From positions 1,488,001-1,552,000 of the forward strand of contig OZ253505.1 of assembly GCA_965262255.1 (NCBI GenBank): DNA of 64,000 nt. The letters are read 5' to 3'. The stretch is from JANQQC01 sp965262255. GTDB taxonomy: Bacteria; Pseudomonadota; Alphaproteobacteria; Caulobacterales; Hyphomonadaceae. How positions within the stretch are numbered: the stretch's first letter is position 1; the number at the start of each line of letters is the position of its first letter. This document shows positions 45,665 through 54,742 of the stretch, one piece after another. The notes below the pieces were generated by a model. That model did no database searches, was not told the DNA's origin, and saw only the letters and a list, made by a program, of their open reading frames with translations. Both the position numbers and the translations under genes were made by a program.

Positions 45665-46339
45665 TTGTCTGCTGACATTATTGACGATAGAGTACTAATT
45701 TTTCGAATAACACATATTGATAATGTGAGTACAATCGCACGATACGGATTGTGTAGTAAAAACTATTTTTTATATCCACATTATGAGGATATAGGTGGAT
45801 ACCAATTGATAAAAAAGCGTACTTCAGTCAAAGTTCCAAATTATCCCTATGAAACAGCGACATTAGCGGACTTTGTCTCATTCTATTTTACGCCTTGTTC
45901 GCCGATGTTACACAACATACTTCGTGGTAAGAACGTTCAACGAAAATTACCTCCAAATGAAATCGTGTTTATGGTGTCCTCGATAGTATCTTTGGCTAAG
46001 CAAAATGTAAGATTTTGTTTCTCAGACCGTCATGTGTTGTCTAGTCACCCAGATCCAGTATTCTCCGACGATCTAATGGATTTGGATGATCATTTGGATT
46101 GGGACGCAATAACTGCTTGGACGGATGGACGGGGACGAATGAACTCGTATGAGTATGATAAATTGGTGTCTCAGGCTGAAGCATTAGTTTATGAAAAAGT
46201 TCCTACGAAAGCGATCTCCAAGTTTGTGGTGTACGACTCTGATTCAGAAAAACGAGTTCGCTACGTCATTGATACCAATGCTAGATGCAAAGAATTCTTA
46301 AACATTCCAGTAGAAGTAGATGAAAGGTTCTACAAATGA
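45665..46339 (+). CDS. darT: DarT-like DNA ADP-ribosyltransferase toxin
   Basis: The product matches DarT (DUF4433): FRITHIDNVSTIARYGL (near 14-30), RTSVKVP with the probable NAD-binding Arg (near 56), FVSFYFTPCSPML (near 73), and AEALVYEKVP with the catalytic Glu (near 173). DarT links ADP-ribose to thymidine in single-stranded DNA, blocking replication. The loop usually read as PRSPML has Cys for Arg. No ATG is available. TTG at 45665 is the best start I see (224 residues), and the frame stays open upstream to 45587. A separate 13-codon ORF beginning at ATG 45616 ends eight bases before this TTG and might couple translation. The stop overlaps darG (ATGA). Confidence 0.88.
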   Translation: MSADIIDDRVLIFRITHIDNVSTIARYGLCSKNYFLYPHYEDIGGYQLIKKRTSVKVPNYPYETATLADFVSFYFTPCSPMLHNILRGKNVQRKLPPNEIVFMVSSIVSLAKQNVRFCFSDRHVLSSHPDPVFSDDLMDLDDHLDWDAITAWTDGRGRMNSYEYDKLVSQAEALVYEKVPTKAISKFVVYDSDSEKRVRYVIDTNARCKEFLNIPVEVDERFYK

Positions 46340-46842
46340 TTGAAACGAGTAATGAAAAGCTGTTAGAGTCGGACGCTCAAGCCTACGTAAATACGGTGAA
46401 CACTGCCGGTGTAATGGGTAAGGGAATTGCCTTGCTGTTCAAAGAGAAGTTTGACAAAAATTACAGGGAGTATCGCACAGCTTGTAAGAACGACAAAGTT
46501 AAGGTTGGTAAAATGCATGTGGTGGATATTTTTGAGGAACAACAAGAGATGTTTCCGAATCCTAATAAGGAAATTAGAAGAGAAAACCCCAAGTGGATCA
46601 TAAATTTTCCTACTAAAAAGCATTGGCGTGGAAAATCTGATTTGAAGTGGATTGAAGATGGCGTTGAAGACCTAGTACGGGTTATAGACGAAAAGGGAAT
46701 TGAATCTGTTGCGCTCCCCCAACTTGGTTGCGGTAACGGTGGTTTAGACTGGAAAGAAGTTGAACCAATAATTCAAAAGGCGTTCGCAGACAGTTCCGTC
46801 AGAGTAATTGTATATGAATCTCCAAAAGAGCCATTCCTGTAA
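46336..46842 (+). CDS. darG: DarG-like macrodomain antitoxin, short form
   Basis: The 168-residue product is a single macrodomain: VNTVNTAGVMGKGIAL (near 18-33), FPTKKHWRGKSDLKWIEDG (near 91-109) and ALPQLGCGNGGLDW (near 127-140). DarG removes ADP-ribose from DNA and neutralises DarT. Standard DarG is about twice as long, with a C-terminal domain that binds DarT directly; that domain is missing here, so this version would depend on hydrolase activity alone. It overlaps darT by four bases. The next gene is on the opposite strand, so no downstream half follows. Confidence 0.9.
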   Translation: MIETSNEKLLESDAQAYVNTVNTAGVMGKGIALLFKEKFDKNYREYRTACKNDKVKVGKMHVVDIFEEQQEMFPNPNKEIRRENPKWIINFPTKKHWRGKSDLKWIEDGVEDLVRVIDEKGIESVALPQLGCGNGGLDWKEVEPIIQKAFADSSVRVIVYESPKEPFL

Positions 46843-46888
46843 ATTTTTTACTTATCAAACGAGATGGTCCGCCGAATTATCTTAGATT

Positions 46889-47647
46889 TTACTGGTAGTG
46901 CATTCTCATGGTAACCATTGCGTTTAGGCCAACCTGATGACTAATTACAACAAATGGAACATCGTTGTTGTCACTACGATATACCCGCTGAATAGTTAAA
47001 CCTAGCATATTGGCATCGACACCAAGGGCTTCTGTTGCTGGATTCTCTATAAGAGATGGAGAAATTGTCTGGGTAACTTCTCCAATTTTGACCCCAAACT
47101 CTTCTTCTATTTGTGTTGCGACAGCATATTGTTTTATGCCAACATCTTTTCCGATTTTTTTGTACCGTCCGTGAAGAAAAATTTCAACAAACGCAATTTT
47201 CTCGACTTCGCCATTGGTAGAATCTGCGACCCGGGTGGAGGTAATATGCAGACATTTGTCGGTAGGACGCCATCCTGAAATTGATGATAGTTTTTCCCCG
47301 ACGGGCTTAGTCTCTTTCTTGACAGAGGTTAACTTGGTTTCCTCAGCGATTATGAGGAAATTGTTGAGACTATCAAATGAGAAACGTATCGCCGATTGCA
47401 TCGGCATAGAAGCGACGACCTTAGAACCAATTCCTTGGGCGGTTTCTATCATCTTCCAATCTTGTAGCTTCCTTAAAGCCGCTCTCGCAGTGTAACGGCT
47501 AATACCGAAATCCTCTGTTATCTCCGTCTCTGTCGGCATTTTCGATCCAACAGGATAGTCACCGGACTGAATGTCGGAAGCAATGCGTTCGGCAACTTCA
47601 ATATATCGCGGCGTTCGGCGGCCAGCCGTAATGTTGTTTTTAGCCAT
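46889..47647 (-). CDS. GntR-family transcriptional regulator, HutC/UTRA type
   Basis: The 252 residues have an N-terminal winged helix-turn-helix (YPVGSKMPTETEITEDFGIS near 36-55, SRYTARAALRKL near 55-66) and a C-terminal UTRA ligand domain (from about 105). GGAG lies close before the ATG at 47647. It follows the CoA-transferase gene by 16 bp and so is in one operon with it. The operator GTACGGACATCCGGACA lies upstream of that operon and before the TRAP and TonB receptor genes, making this the likely repressor of the regulon. The ligand is probably a dicarboxylate or its CoA ester; this is inference. Confidence 0.88.
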   Translation of the reverse strand: MAKNNITAGRRTPRYIEVAERIASDIQSGDYPVGSKMPTETEITEDFGISRYTARAALRKLQDWKMIETAQGIGSKVVASMPMQSAIRFSFDSLNNFLIIAEETKLTSVKKETKPVGEKLSSISGWRPTDKCLHITSTRVADSTNGEVEKIAFVEIFLHGRYKKIGKDVGIKQYAVATQIEEEFGVKIGEVTQTISPSLIENPATEALGVDANMLGLTIQRVYRSDNNDVPFVVISHQVGLNAMVTMRMHYQ

Positions 47648-47663
47648 TTGTCTCCATGGTGAT

Positions 47664-48866
47664 CTACGAAATCACGCCGTCCTTCTTTAGTTGCTCTAGT
47701 TCGGTACAGGTTACACCAACTTCGCGCAGAAGCTCATCTGTATGCTCGCCTAATTTTGGCGCTGAGCTCAGACTTTCAAGCTCTCCATCAAATCGAATTG
47801 GGTTCTTTATATACCTTACACCGGCGTGACTACTAGAATTGGTTGTTCTTATTCTTTGCGTTCGTTCAAGGAACGGATTTGCTAATGCCTCTCCAATTTT
47901 TAACACCGGAGCGGCCGGAACTTTCGTCTCAAAGATTCCCATCCAAGCCTCGGTTGACTTGGAACTTAGTGCTTTATCAAGGATCTCGGTCAAAACGTCT
48001 CTGTTGGCGAGCCTTGAAGGGTAGTCCGCGAACCTAGGATCTGTCGATAGGTCGTTCCTACCAATTTCAATGCAGAGATTGTTCCAAAACTTCTCCTTAT
48101 TGCACATTATATAAATCCAGCCATCAAGAGTCTTATATAGTTGACACGGTGTCAGAGCAAAATGAGCAGACCGCGGAACGCGCTCTTGCTGAGCATTTGC
48201 GTTCAAAGACCACATTGCGAGATAATTGAGATTGTAGAGAGCCACGTCAAACAAACTCACATCAATATCTCGTCCTCTATTAGTTCGTAATGCTCCATTG
48301 AGCGCTGACACGAGAGCAAGCGCTGTTGTAACTCCGGTTGTAAAGTCGATCATTGACAAGCCAAACCGAGTCGGAGGAGCATAAGGCTCACCGGTTAAAT
48401 ATAAGTACCCGGCCTCTGCTTGCATCATGTAGTCGTAACCAGGCCAATCTTTTCTTTCATTATCTCGACCATATCCGGTTAAATGGGCGCAAACAATCTT
48501 CGGATTGAAGTTCTGGAGGGTCTCATATGTTAACCCTAATTGTTCGGGTACATCTCCGCGCATATTCGAAACTACAGCATCTGCCGACTTAACGAGTTTG
48601 CCAAAGATTTCTTTTCCCTTACTCAGCTTCAAATTTAGAACCAGACTTTTTTTGCCAAGGTTCAAACCTTGAAAGAAAAGACTATCGTCTGAGTTCCCGT
48701 CTCCCTTAATATAGTGTGGACCGACACCCCGAGCGACATCACCTATGCCATCCGGAGACTCAATCTTTATCACTTCTGCCCCAAGTTCGACGAGGTAGGA
48801 TGTGCCTATTGGCCCAGCACCGTATTGTTCAACGGCTAGTATGCGAATGTTCTCTAATGGTTTCAT
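47664..48866 (-). CDS. CaiB/BaiF family CoA transferase
   Basis: Family III CoA transferases move CoA between carboxylic acids through an aspartyl-CoA intermediate. The 400 residues show the opening IRILAVEQYGAGPIGTSYL (8-26), LGAEVIKIESPDGIGD (28-43) and LNLGKKSLVLNLK (near 68-80). The nucleophilic Asp is probably in YDYMMQAEAGYLYLTGE near 144. The neighbours point to a dicarboxylate substrate such as itaconate, mesaconate or methylsuccinate: GntR regulator, TRAP transporter, CitE-type lyase and MaoC hydratase. It is the first gene of the operon with gntR, with an operator over its promoter. The exact acid is not deducible. Confidence 0.9.
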   Translation of the reverse strand: MKPLENIRILAVEQYGAGPIGTSYLVELGAEVIKIESPDGIGDVARGVGPHYIKGDGNSDDSLFFQGLNLGKKSLVLNLKLSKGKEIFGKLVKSADAVVSNMRGDVPEQLGLTYETLQNFNPKIVCAHLTGYGRDNERKDWPGYDYMMQAEAGYLYLTGEPYAPPTRFGLSMIDFTTGVTTALALVSALNGALRTNRGRDIDVSLFDVALYNLNYLAMWSLNANAQQERVPRSAHFALTPCQLYKTLDGWIYIMCNKEKFWNNLCIEIGRNDLSTDPRFADYPSRLANRDVLTEILDKALSSKSTEAWMGIFETKVPAAPVLKIGEALANPFLERTQRIRTTNSSSHAGVRYIKNPIRFDGELESLSSAPKLGEHTDELLREVGVTCTELEQLKKDGVIS

Positions 48867-49566
48867 CAGATCAAACTTTCCAAATAACTAAATTTATTAT
48901 AATACATTGTACGGACATCCGGACAAGATAAGATGTCTAATCGGAAAGTTTGTGACGGGGAGCAAAGTTTATAATTTACTCGAAATTGATAGATCTTGGC
49001 CCTCTAACTTTAATGTACTCCAATAGCCGAGGGAATACCATAACTCATCTATGGTATCGCAAGATACATAAAAACAGAGAGACCGGATTCGTATTAAATC
49101 CCTTGTTCTCGTGCAGACGATCTTTTCTGCCGGAAAAGATCATCACGTTTAGTCACGTTAGTAAAGTAAAACCAGTTTGAGCGTCGCCAGCACAATAGGA
49201 TATAGTGTAGTTTGAAAGCCCCCTAGGATCAAAACATCTGTCCCAATACAATTCTGCTCATTCGGTATCACTATTCTATCAACGTTTTTCAAGTACATTT
49301 TTACGCCGAACTCTCTAACATATAAGGAAAACAACTGAGCGGTTCTAAGGTTGAATTGGGGTTCGGTTTGACCAAATTGCTTCAATTATCTGGTCCAGTT
49401 TTCAATACATTAGGTGGAGTCGGAAAAATGGAACTGCTCGTTCAGAAACTTCTCTAAATCGTAGGATAATAATTTTTTTCGAAATCACAGTCCACATACG
49501 AGACGTTGGTTCGCCTACCTTCTTATCTGGTAGAGTAATAAACGTGAAACCCATTCTGTTCTAACC
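48867..49566. other. non-coding region with catabolic operator
   Basis: About 700 bp. The left end holds the promoter of the CoA-transferase operon on the minus strand: TTGTCC, 16 bases, TATTAT, with the operator (48909-48925) covering the spacer. The rest has no supported gene; the 75-codon frame at 49158-49385 lacks a ribosome-binding site. It also contains the promoter of the ABC-type ATPase gene. Confidence 0.55.
48909..48925. promoter_or_regulatory. operator of the CoA-transferase/gntR operon
   Basis: GTACGGACATCCGGACA overlaps the -35 to -10 region on the minus strand. It contains the direct repeat CGGAC-ATC-CGGAC (8-bp period). The same sequence or a one-base variant lies before dctP and before the TonB receptor. 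A repressor bound here would block the promoter directly. Confidence 0.8.
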
Positions 49567-50976
49567 ATGTCAACCTCGCGCCATACATCTATACAAGTCA
49601 AGGATTTCGGACCAATTAGGCGCGGTAGAATCGAGCTACGCCCTCTAACGGTATTCACGGGAGCCAGTCATACCGGTAAATCTTGGCTAGCGATGCTAGT
49701 GTACGCATTAGCGCAACAATTTCAGCCACGTAGAAAATTCTACAGCGAAGAATTTGGGAACGAAATGGAGGACGCACCTAACACGGAGAAGTTGATCGAC
49801 CTCAAGCTTAATGATCTCGTAGCGGATAATTGCGTTGCAGTTTCAGATTCTCTGACACAATTTTTTGAACAGACAAAAGAGAAACGTACAAAAGAGCTAG
49901 AAGTCGAAATAGTAAGGACTTTCGGTTTTCAAGATATTCAACAAGCAATTAACTGGAGGTCAAAACACGGCGCAAGCATAGAGGTTACCTCCCCTTTAGA
50001 CGGAATAAGCGAAACGCTATCTACAATGTCGATAGAAATCGGGAAAAAATACTTTCGATGTCGAGAAGAGCACCCTGAAACTTTGAATATGGACAAATTA
50101 CCTCCTCAGGATAGAGGTACATTCGACAGGCTCAAGAAGTATGACCGAGAAAATCATGATGACATTGAAAGAAGGTTCCACGAGCGTCGCACTGCTCAGT
50201 TTCTGTATCGTGTACTCAACAATAGGTTTTTCCCTTCTGAAGGAACATTATATTTGCCCGCCGGCCGCGTCGGGCTAATGGATAGTTTCAGAACTATTGT
50301 TGGAGGCTCAATGCAAGGCGAATTGGATAACGTAACTACCGGTCAATTCGGCTCTCGTCCTTTATCGGGTGTGATCGTAGATTTTCTGAAGAAGCTAACG
50401 CTCATCAGCCCAAACAGTGAAACACAACAACAAACCGCTGGCTCTAGACTCGAACACGAACTACTGCTTGGTAGCATCGAAGTAGTCCTCAACCAACTGG
50501 GCTTTCCCAAATTTTTCTTCAAACCGACAGATACCGAAAAGTTGTTACCTTTGAACTTATCATCGTCAATGGTTTCTCAGCTGGCACCTATTGTGTTGCT
50601 TCTGAGAGAGACATCCGAAAAAAACAACGTAATCATCTTGGAAGAACCAGAGGTTCATCTGCACCCAGTGCAGCAGGTAAGATTCCTCCAGGAAATTTCT
50701 AGATGGGCTAGGGGCGGAAACAAAGTTATACTGATAACTCATAGCGAATGGATCACAGAAGCTTTATCAAATCTAGTTTTGGAGAATAAACTTGATACCA
50801 AAGATGGTATGGCAGAAGAAGATGTAGGCTTATGGCGGTTTATTGGAGGCCCCAAGGGTAGTGAAATCAACGAATCTGTTTGGAATGGCGGTTCGGGAGG
50901 CTATGATGACGGATTTGAGGAGGTCGGCGATCAACTTTTAAACGAATGGACTTGGTACAAAGAAGAACTTTCCTGA
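49567..50976 (+). CDS. ABC-type AAA ATPase, OLD/SMC-like family
   Basis: The 469-residue protein is built as a split ABC ATPase: Walker A GASHTGKS (near 34) following FGPIRRGRIELRPLTVFTG (15-33), Walker B IILEEPEVHLHP (near 357) and the H-loop ILITHSEW (near 391). No TOPRIM or other nuclease domain follows. Such ATPases (AAA_15/AAA_21) form the sensor half of several defence systems, usually with an adjacent effector gene; here no partner is present on either side. It sits inside the catabolic region and lacks the regulon operator, so it looks like an independent insertion. Function unknown. Confidence 0.75.
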   Translation: MSTSRHTSIQVKDFGPIRRGRIELRPLTVFTGASHTGKSWLAMLVYALAQQFQPRRKFYSEEFGNEMEDAPNTEKLIDLKLNDLVADNCVAVSDSLTQFFEQTKEKRTKELEVEIVRTFGFQDIQQAINWRSKHGASIEVTSPLDGISETLSTMSIEIGKKYFRCREEHPETLNMDKLPPQDRGTFDRLKKYDRENHDDIERRFHERRTAQFLYRVLNNRFFPSEGTLYLPAGRVGLMDSFRTIVGGSMQGELDNVTTGQFGSRPLSGVIVDFLKKLTLISPNSETQQQTAGSRLEHELLLGSIEVVLNQLGFPKFFFKPTDTEKLLPLNLSSSMVSQLAPIVLLLRETSEKNNVIILEEPEVHLHPVQQVRFLQEISRWARGGNKVILITHSEWITEALSNLVLENKLDTKDGMAEEDVGLWRFIGGPKGSEINESVWNGGSGGYDDGFEEVGDQLLNEWTWYKEELS

Positions 50977-51689
50977 GAAAAAAGTCATGGATGCGTCTTG
51001 CCAGGTACTAGCTAATAGGTATCTATTCGGGTGATTAATGTTAACGAAGGCAAGATATTGCTAGTGTCATTGACCAAGTTCAGCTCCAGAGATAGCGTTC
51101 CCGTCAATATCCCATAGATGTCATACGCCATAGCGGTATAAATCAGATAAATATTCTTAGTTCAATCGAGATCCGTATCAATCTCTGTCTGTTGCTCGTC
51201 TTTGGATTAACAAACAAATGGCAACTGACTGAACTTTATGGGACGTTCTGACTCGCTGACTTTATTGAATAGATTGGCGGACTCAAATTATTGAAGGTTG
51301 ACGTATAAAGGACAGACAAATTGCAAACGGTGCGGGCGGAACTACTCAATGTTCCGTTCGATTGCTATCAAAGTGCGTCCTTTCGTTATAGCACACCGAA
51401 AACAAACTGACTTTTTGAGTTTGGTTTTCATCTTTTAGGTTAAGAAAGAGTTTGCTCTTTTAGGGAATTTTCAGTTTAAATTACCACTTGGAAAGATTTA
51501 CTATAATATGATATACGGACATCCGGACAATAACTGAACTTCGATCTTTTGGTATGTAATTCTTTCGCGTTGACTGCTATTTTGAATTCCGCCTAACTTT
51601 CTTTGGTCAATCTGTATTAGCCTTTAAGATTGATTGAAATAGGAGCTTGAAATCAACTTTAGAACCAGCAGAAACGTTTTAAGATAGTC
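50977..51689. other. non-coding region upstream of TRAP transporter
   Basis: Roughly 710 bp without a supported gene. The right part contains a TATAAT (51502-51507) followed after five bases by the regulon operator (51513-51529), giving a repressible promoter for dctPQM. The leader to dctP is 160 bp. No partner gene for the upstream ATPase is seen. Confidence 0.55.
51513..51529. promoter_or_regulatory. operator before TRAP transporter genes
   Basis: ATACGGACATCCGGACA differs from the site at 48909 by its first base only. It lies just downstream of a TATAAT box, where repressor binding would block transcription. Confidence 0.8.
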
Positions 51690-52787
51690 GTGAACGCGAC
51701 TACAGTCATCTTCGATTTCAATAAGAGCGCCCCTTTGAATTATCCGCGACGAATGTTCTTTATCTCCCTCGGTGCTCTCGGAGTGACAGGAGGGCTTCCG
51801 CTAACAGCCTTAGCCAAACGTCCGGGACTAAGACGGCATATTAAGATCAGCTTAGATACGAGTGCGGACCATATCCGCAATAAGTCGATAGAACACTTTT
51901 CAGATCTTTTGGAACGGCGGACAAGTAAAGCTTTTAGAGTTTCGCTGTTCCCCTCGGGTCAGATGTCTCGAGACAGAGATACACCTAAGAGTCTTCATTG
52001 GGAACTCATAGATATTGCCGTTCCGGCGATTTCAAAACTCTCTCGATATGATCCTTATGCGAACTTGTTCACCTTGCCGTTGTTTTTTGGAGCACCAACA
52101 GAAGCTGTCTACGATCTAATAGAGGGAGAGATTGGGCATTGGCTGGAAACCCGCCTAGAAAAGTCTCTGAGACTCAAAGTTTTAGGATCCCCAATTGATT
52201 TAGGTCATACGCACGTTTACACGACTTCGAAGAAGGTGACACAAGATGAGGAGTTAAAAGGATTAAAAATACGCATTCCAGGAGGCCGAGGGGCTCTATC
52301 TTTGTATAAGTCTTTGGGAGCTAATCCAGTAGTTATTCCATTTGCTGATCTACCGATCGCTCTGTCTCAAGGCAACGTCTCAGCGGTTCAAAGTACTCAC
52401 GAGACCATAAGAAGTGGAAAACTCTGGGAAGCGGGGCTTCGATATTGTTATGAAGATCACTCGAGTTTTTTGAACTATGTCCCGCTAGTTTCGACAAAGT
52501 TTTGGAGCAAAATTTCTGACGAAGAGCGGAACATTCTAACGTCGACTTGGAACGACTCGGTGAAATTTACACGCGAATTGGCGGCATCGCGGCAAATCGA
52601 AGCAAGAAACGAATGCGAGAAGAATGGCATACAAATGAGCGAGCGTCTTGGCCCACCCTCAGAAGTACTTATGAAGCAGTTAATAGAATCCTCTCGATAT
52701 CTTGGCCGAGTTCTAAATTTTGAAAACTCAATACTAGATAAGATTATTGCTCACGTTTCTGAATACAGGTCGCAGTATCCGTCATGA
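51690..52787 (+). CDS. dctP: TRAP transporter substrate-binding protein DctP
   Basis: Periplasmic receptor of a tripartite ATP-independent transporter for C4-type or related carboxylates. The N-terminus has a twin-arginine-like signal (PRRMFFISLGALGVTGG, near 19-35), unusual but known in this family. Mature-domain landmarks are FSDLLERRTSKAFRVSLFPSGQ (near 70-91), LKGLKIRIPG (near 188) and ALSQGNVSAVQST (near 221). The start is GTG at 51690; other in-frame starts before the signal are lacking. It overlaps dctQ by four bases and is preceded by the GntR-type operator. The substrate is not deducible, but the CoA-transferase context suggests a dicarboxylate. Confidence 0.88.
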   Translation: MNATTVIFDFNKSAPLNYPRRMFFISLGALGVTGGLPLTALAKRPGLRRHIKISLDTSADHIRNKSIEHFSDLLERRTSKAFRVSLFPSGQMSRDRDTPKSLHWELIDIAVPAISKLSRYDPYANLFTLPLFFGAPTEAVYDLIEGEIGHWLETRLEKSLRLKVLGSPIDLGHTHVYTTSKKVTQDEELKGLKIRIPGGRGALSLYKSLGANPVVIPFADLPIALSQGNVSAVQSTHETIRSGKLWEAGLRYCYEDHSSFLNYVPLVSTKFWSKISDEERNILTSTWNDSVKFTRELAASRQIEARNECEKNGIQMSERLGPPSEVLMKQLIESSRYLGRVLNFENSILDKIIAHVSEYRSQYPS

Positions 52788-53317
52788 CTGGTCTGCAAAT
52801 TTTAAGACGGTTGGAAGACGGCTTGATATTCGGCCTAGCACTTGGAGGTTTGGTTTGCGCGGCCTATGCCATGTTGTCGCGATACATAGCGCCGCAAATT
52901 GCCTTTGATTGGGTTGATGAACTCATGACATATTGCCTTGTCTGGTCTTTCTGGCTGGGCGGAGCAAGAGTACTTGTTGAAGCCGATCATGTTCGATCAG
53001 ATATGATTTCAATGATCTTGCCTAAGAGATGGGCGATCAGACTCGGTCGATTTACAGCAACTCTGTCAGGAGTATTCTGTACAATAGTTGCCTTCGGCGG
53101 CGCGCAAGTGGTTTTGTTGTCTATTTCGTTGAGGGAGACAAGTGAGAGCGGATTAGCAATGCCGTTGTGGCTGTATTCGTTTGGAATGCCGCTTGGACTA
53201 TCTTTGCTTGCGCTTAGGTTTTTCAGTATCGGATTGGCGCACCGCAGCGTACTGGAGAATCGGAAATCAGCAGGGGGTACTAAAAGAAAAGAAGAGGCGG
53301 AGAGAGAAGATGTTTGA
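52784..53317 (+). CDS. dctQ: TRAP transporter small membrane subunit DctQ
   Basis: The 177-residue protein has four transmembrane helices (about 17-38, 50-66, 87-108, 126-148) and the usual motif FWLGGARVLVEADHVRSDM (near 52-70). It joins DctM in the membrane. It starts on an ATGA overlap with dctP and overlaps dctM by eight bases (ATGTTTGA), so the three subunits are made in balance. The C-terminal tail is strongly charged. Confidence 0.9.
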   Translation: MTGLQILRRLEDGLIFGLALGGLVCAAYAMLSRYIAPQIAFDWVDELMTYCLVWSFWLGGARVLVEADHVRSDMISMILPKRWAIRLGRFTATLSGVFCTIVAFGGAQVVLLSISLRETSESGLAMPLWLYSFGMPLGLSLLALRFFSIGLAHRSVLENRKSAGGTKRKEEAEREDV

Positions 53318-54593
53318 ACTTCTCCTAATCGCTGTAGCCTTATTGCTGATTATATTTTTCGGGGTTCCGATATTTGTTGCGATAGGGTTAGTAGGTCTAA
53401 CCTTGTTTTTTCTCGAAGGTCACCAAGTTGGTGCCTTTGCTCAGATTATTAATGACCATCTTAACTCGAACACTTTGACGTCCATTCCATTTTTCATAAT
53501 CGCGACCGCTTTTATTGAGAATGGGAAAGCAGGCAGGGCATTAATCCGACTTGCAGACGCAATGCTTGGTGCGATTCGCGGGGGTTTGGGACTGGCATGC
53601 ATTTTCGCGGGGATGGTCTTCTCAGCGATTTCCGGATCGTCGACCGCAACCGCTCTCGCGTTGGGAGCGATTTTGATACCAGCGATGAGCAGGAGGGAGT
53701 ATCCGAGCAGTTTTGCGCACGGAGTGATTGGCGCATCGGGGACATTGGGGATACTGATACCGCCGAGCGTAGCTTTGATCGTCTATGGGTATGTGGCGAG
53801 TACTTCGGTGCCAAGACTTTTTCTAGGCGGTATTTTCCCGGCTTTACTTCAAGCCTCTTTGTTTGCTGCTTGGGTTCTATATTCTGGAACGAGAACAGAT
53901 TTACCGCAGAAGAAATCGATTTCACAATCGGAATTTCTCGTTGTTTTTAAAGAAGCGCTACCAGCGCTAGCGATGCCGGTTCTCGTTCTCGGCGGTATTT
54001 ACTCCGGGATAGTGACAGTAACTGAGGCAGCCGCCCTTGCCGCGATTTTGTCTATGGCAGTTGGGTTATTCATTTACCGGGATTGCACGTTAGACGAGGT
54101 TCCTAGGATCATTAGAAAGGGGATGGAGACGACTGCGCGGGTCATGATTATTGTTGCGATGTCGTTCGGATTCAGTCATTGGATTATTTCTTCAGAGCTT
54201 TCAAAAGAGTTAGTGGAGATTGCTTTATCGAACGACATTAAGCCATGGATGTTTTTGCTTCTAATGAACTTAGTGATGCTCTTAATGGGTGCCTTCTTAG
54301 AAGTTATTTCGGTAATACTGATCACGTTACCAATCGTTTATCCGATGCTGGGACCGCTGGGAATCGATCCTGTTCACTACGCAATGATTGTAATAGTGAA
54401 CATGCAGATAGCGACATTAACACCTCCGGTTGGCCTAACATTGTTTGCGCTATCGAGTACATCCGACGCGCCGTTTTCGGACATAGTAAAAGGCGTAATT
54501 CCGTACATAATTTTACTGTTAATCTCGTTGATCGTAATATCGTTAGTTCCCGCTTTGTCGCTAACATTACCGAATCTGGTATTCGGCGGGTGA
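53310..54593 (+). CDS. dctM: TRAP transporter large membrane subunit DctM
   Basis: This is the 427-residue, sodium-driven permease part of the transporter, with about twelve transmembrane segments. Family landmarks are LGLTLFFLEGH-type start, then SIPFFIIATAFIENG (near 54-68), AGMVFSAISGSSTATALALG (near 102-121) and TPPVGLTLFALSS (near 370). The ATG at 53310, inside the dctQ stop overlap, gives the standard length; a start at 53181 would run through dctQ. It is the last gene of the transporter operon, followed by a small hairpin. Confidence 0.93.
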   Translation: MFELLLIAVALLLIIFFGVPIFVAIGLVGLTLFFLEGHQVGAFAQIINDHLNSNTLTSIPFFIIATAFIENGKAGRALIRLADAMLGAIRGGLGLACIFAGMVFSAISGSSTATALALGAILIPAMSRREYPSSFAHGVIGASGTLGILIPPSVALIVYGYVASTSVPRLFLGGIFPALLQASLFAAWVLYSGTRTDLPQKKSISQSEFLVVFKEALPALAMPVLVLGGIYSGIVTVTEAAALAAILSMAVGLFIYRDCTLDEVPRIIRKGMETTARVMIIVAMSFGFSHWIISSELSKELVEIALSNDIKPWMFLLLMNLVMLLMGAFLEVISVILITLPIVYPMLGPLGIDPVHYAMIVIVNMQIATLTPPVGLTLFALSSTSDAPFSDIVKGVIPYIILLLISLIVISLVPALSLTLPNLVFGG

Positions 54594-54628
54594 AGAATTG
54601 CGTCTATCTCGGAACGAATGAGAAAATG

Positions 54629-54645
54629 ACTTTCGTTTCGAAAGT
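54629..54645. terminator. hairpin after dctM
   Basis: ACTTTCG/CGAAAGT with a three-base loop, nested inside a weaker GAACG/CGTTC pair, between the convergent dctM and CitE-type genes. There is no long T-run on the plus strand, so it may be a weak or bidirectional terminator. Confidence 0.45.
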
Positions 54646-54742
54646 TTGTCCGTTCTAAGAAATTTAAACCGTAGCATTGAACGCGGAAGAACATGAAGTT
54701 CGAGGATTTAGAGTAGCCCTTCATCCAATTGGTCGTAACCGA

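Noticed and set aside
49158..49385. 75-codon minus-strand open frame in the non-coding gap
   Set aside because: No ribosome-binding site, no recognisable motif, and no neighbour relation; treated as chance.
53181..53309. Early ATG for dctM within dctQ
   Set aside because: The extra 43 residues are an out-of-frame reading of dctQ and the ATG at 53310 matches the family start and the coupled stop/start overlap.
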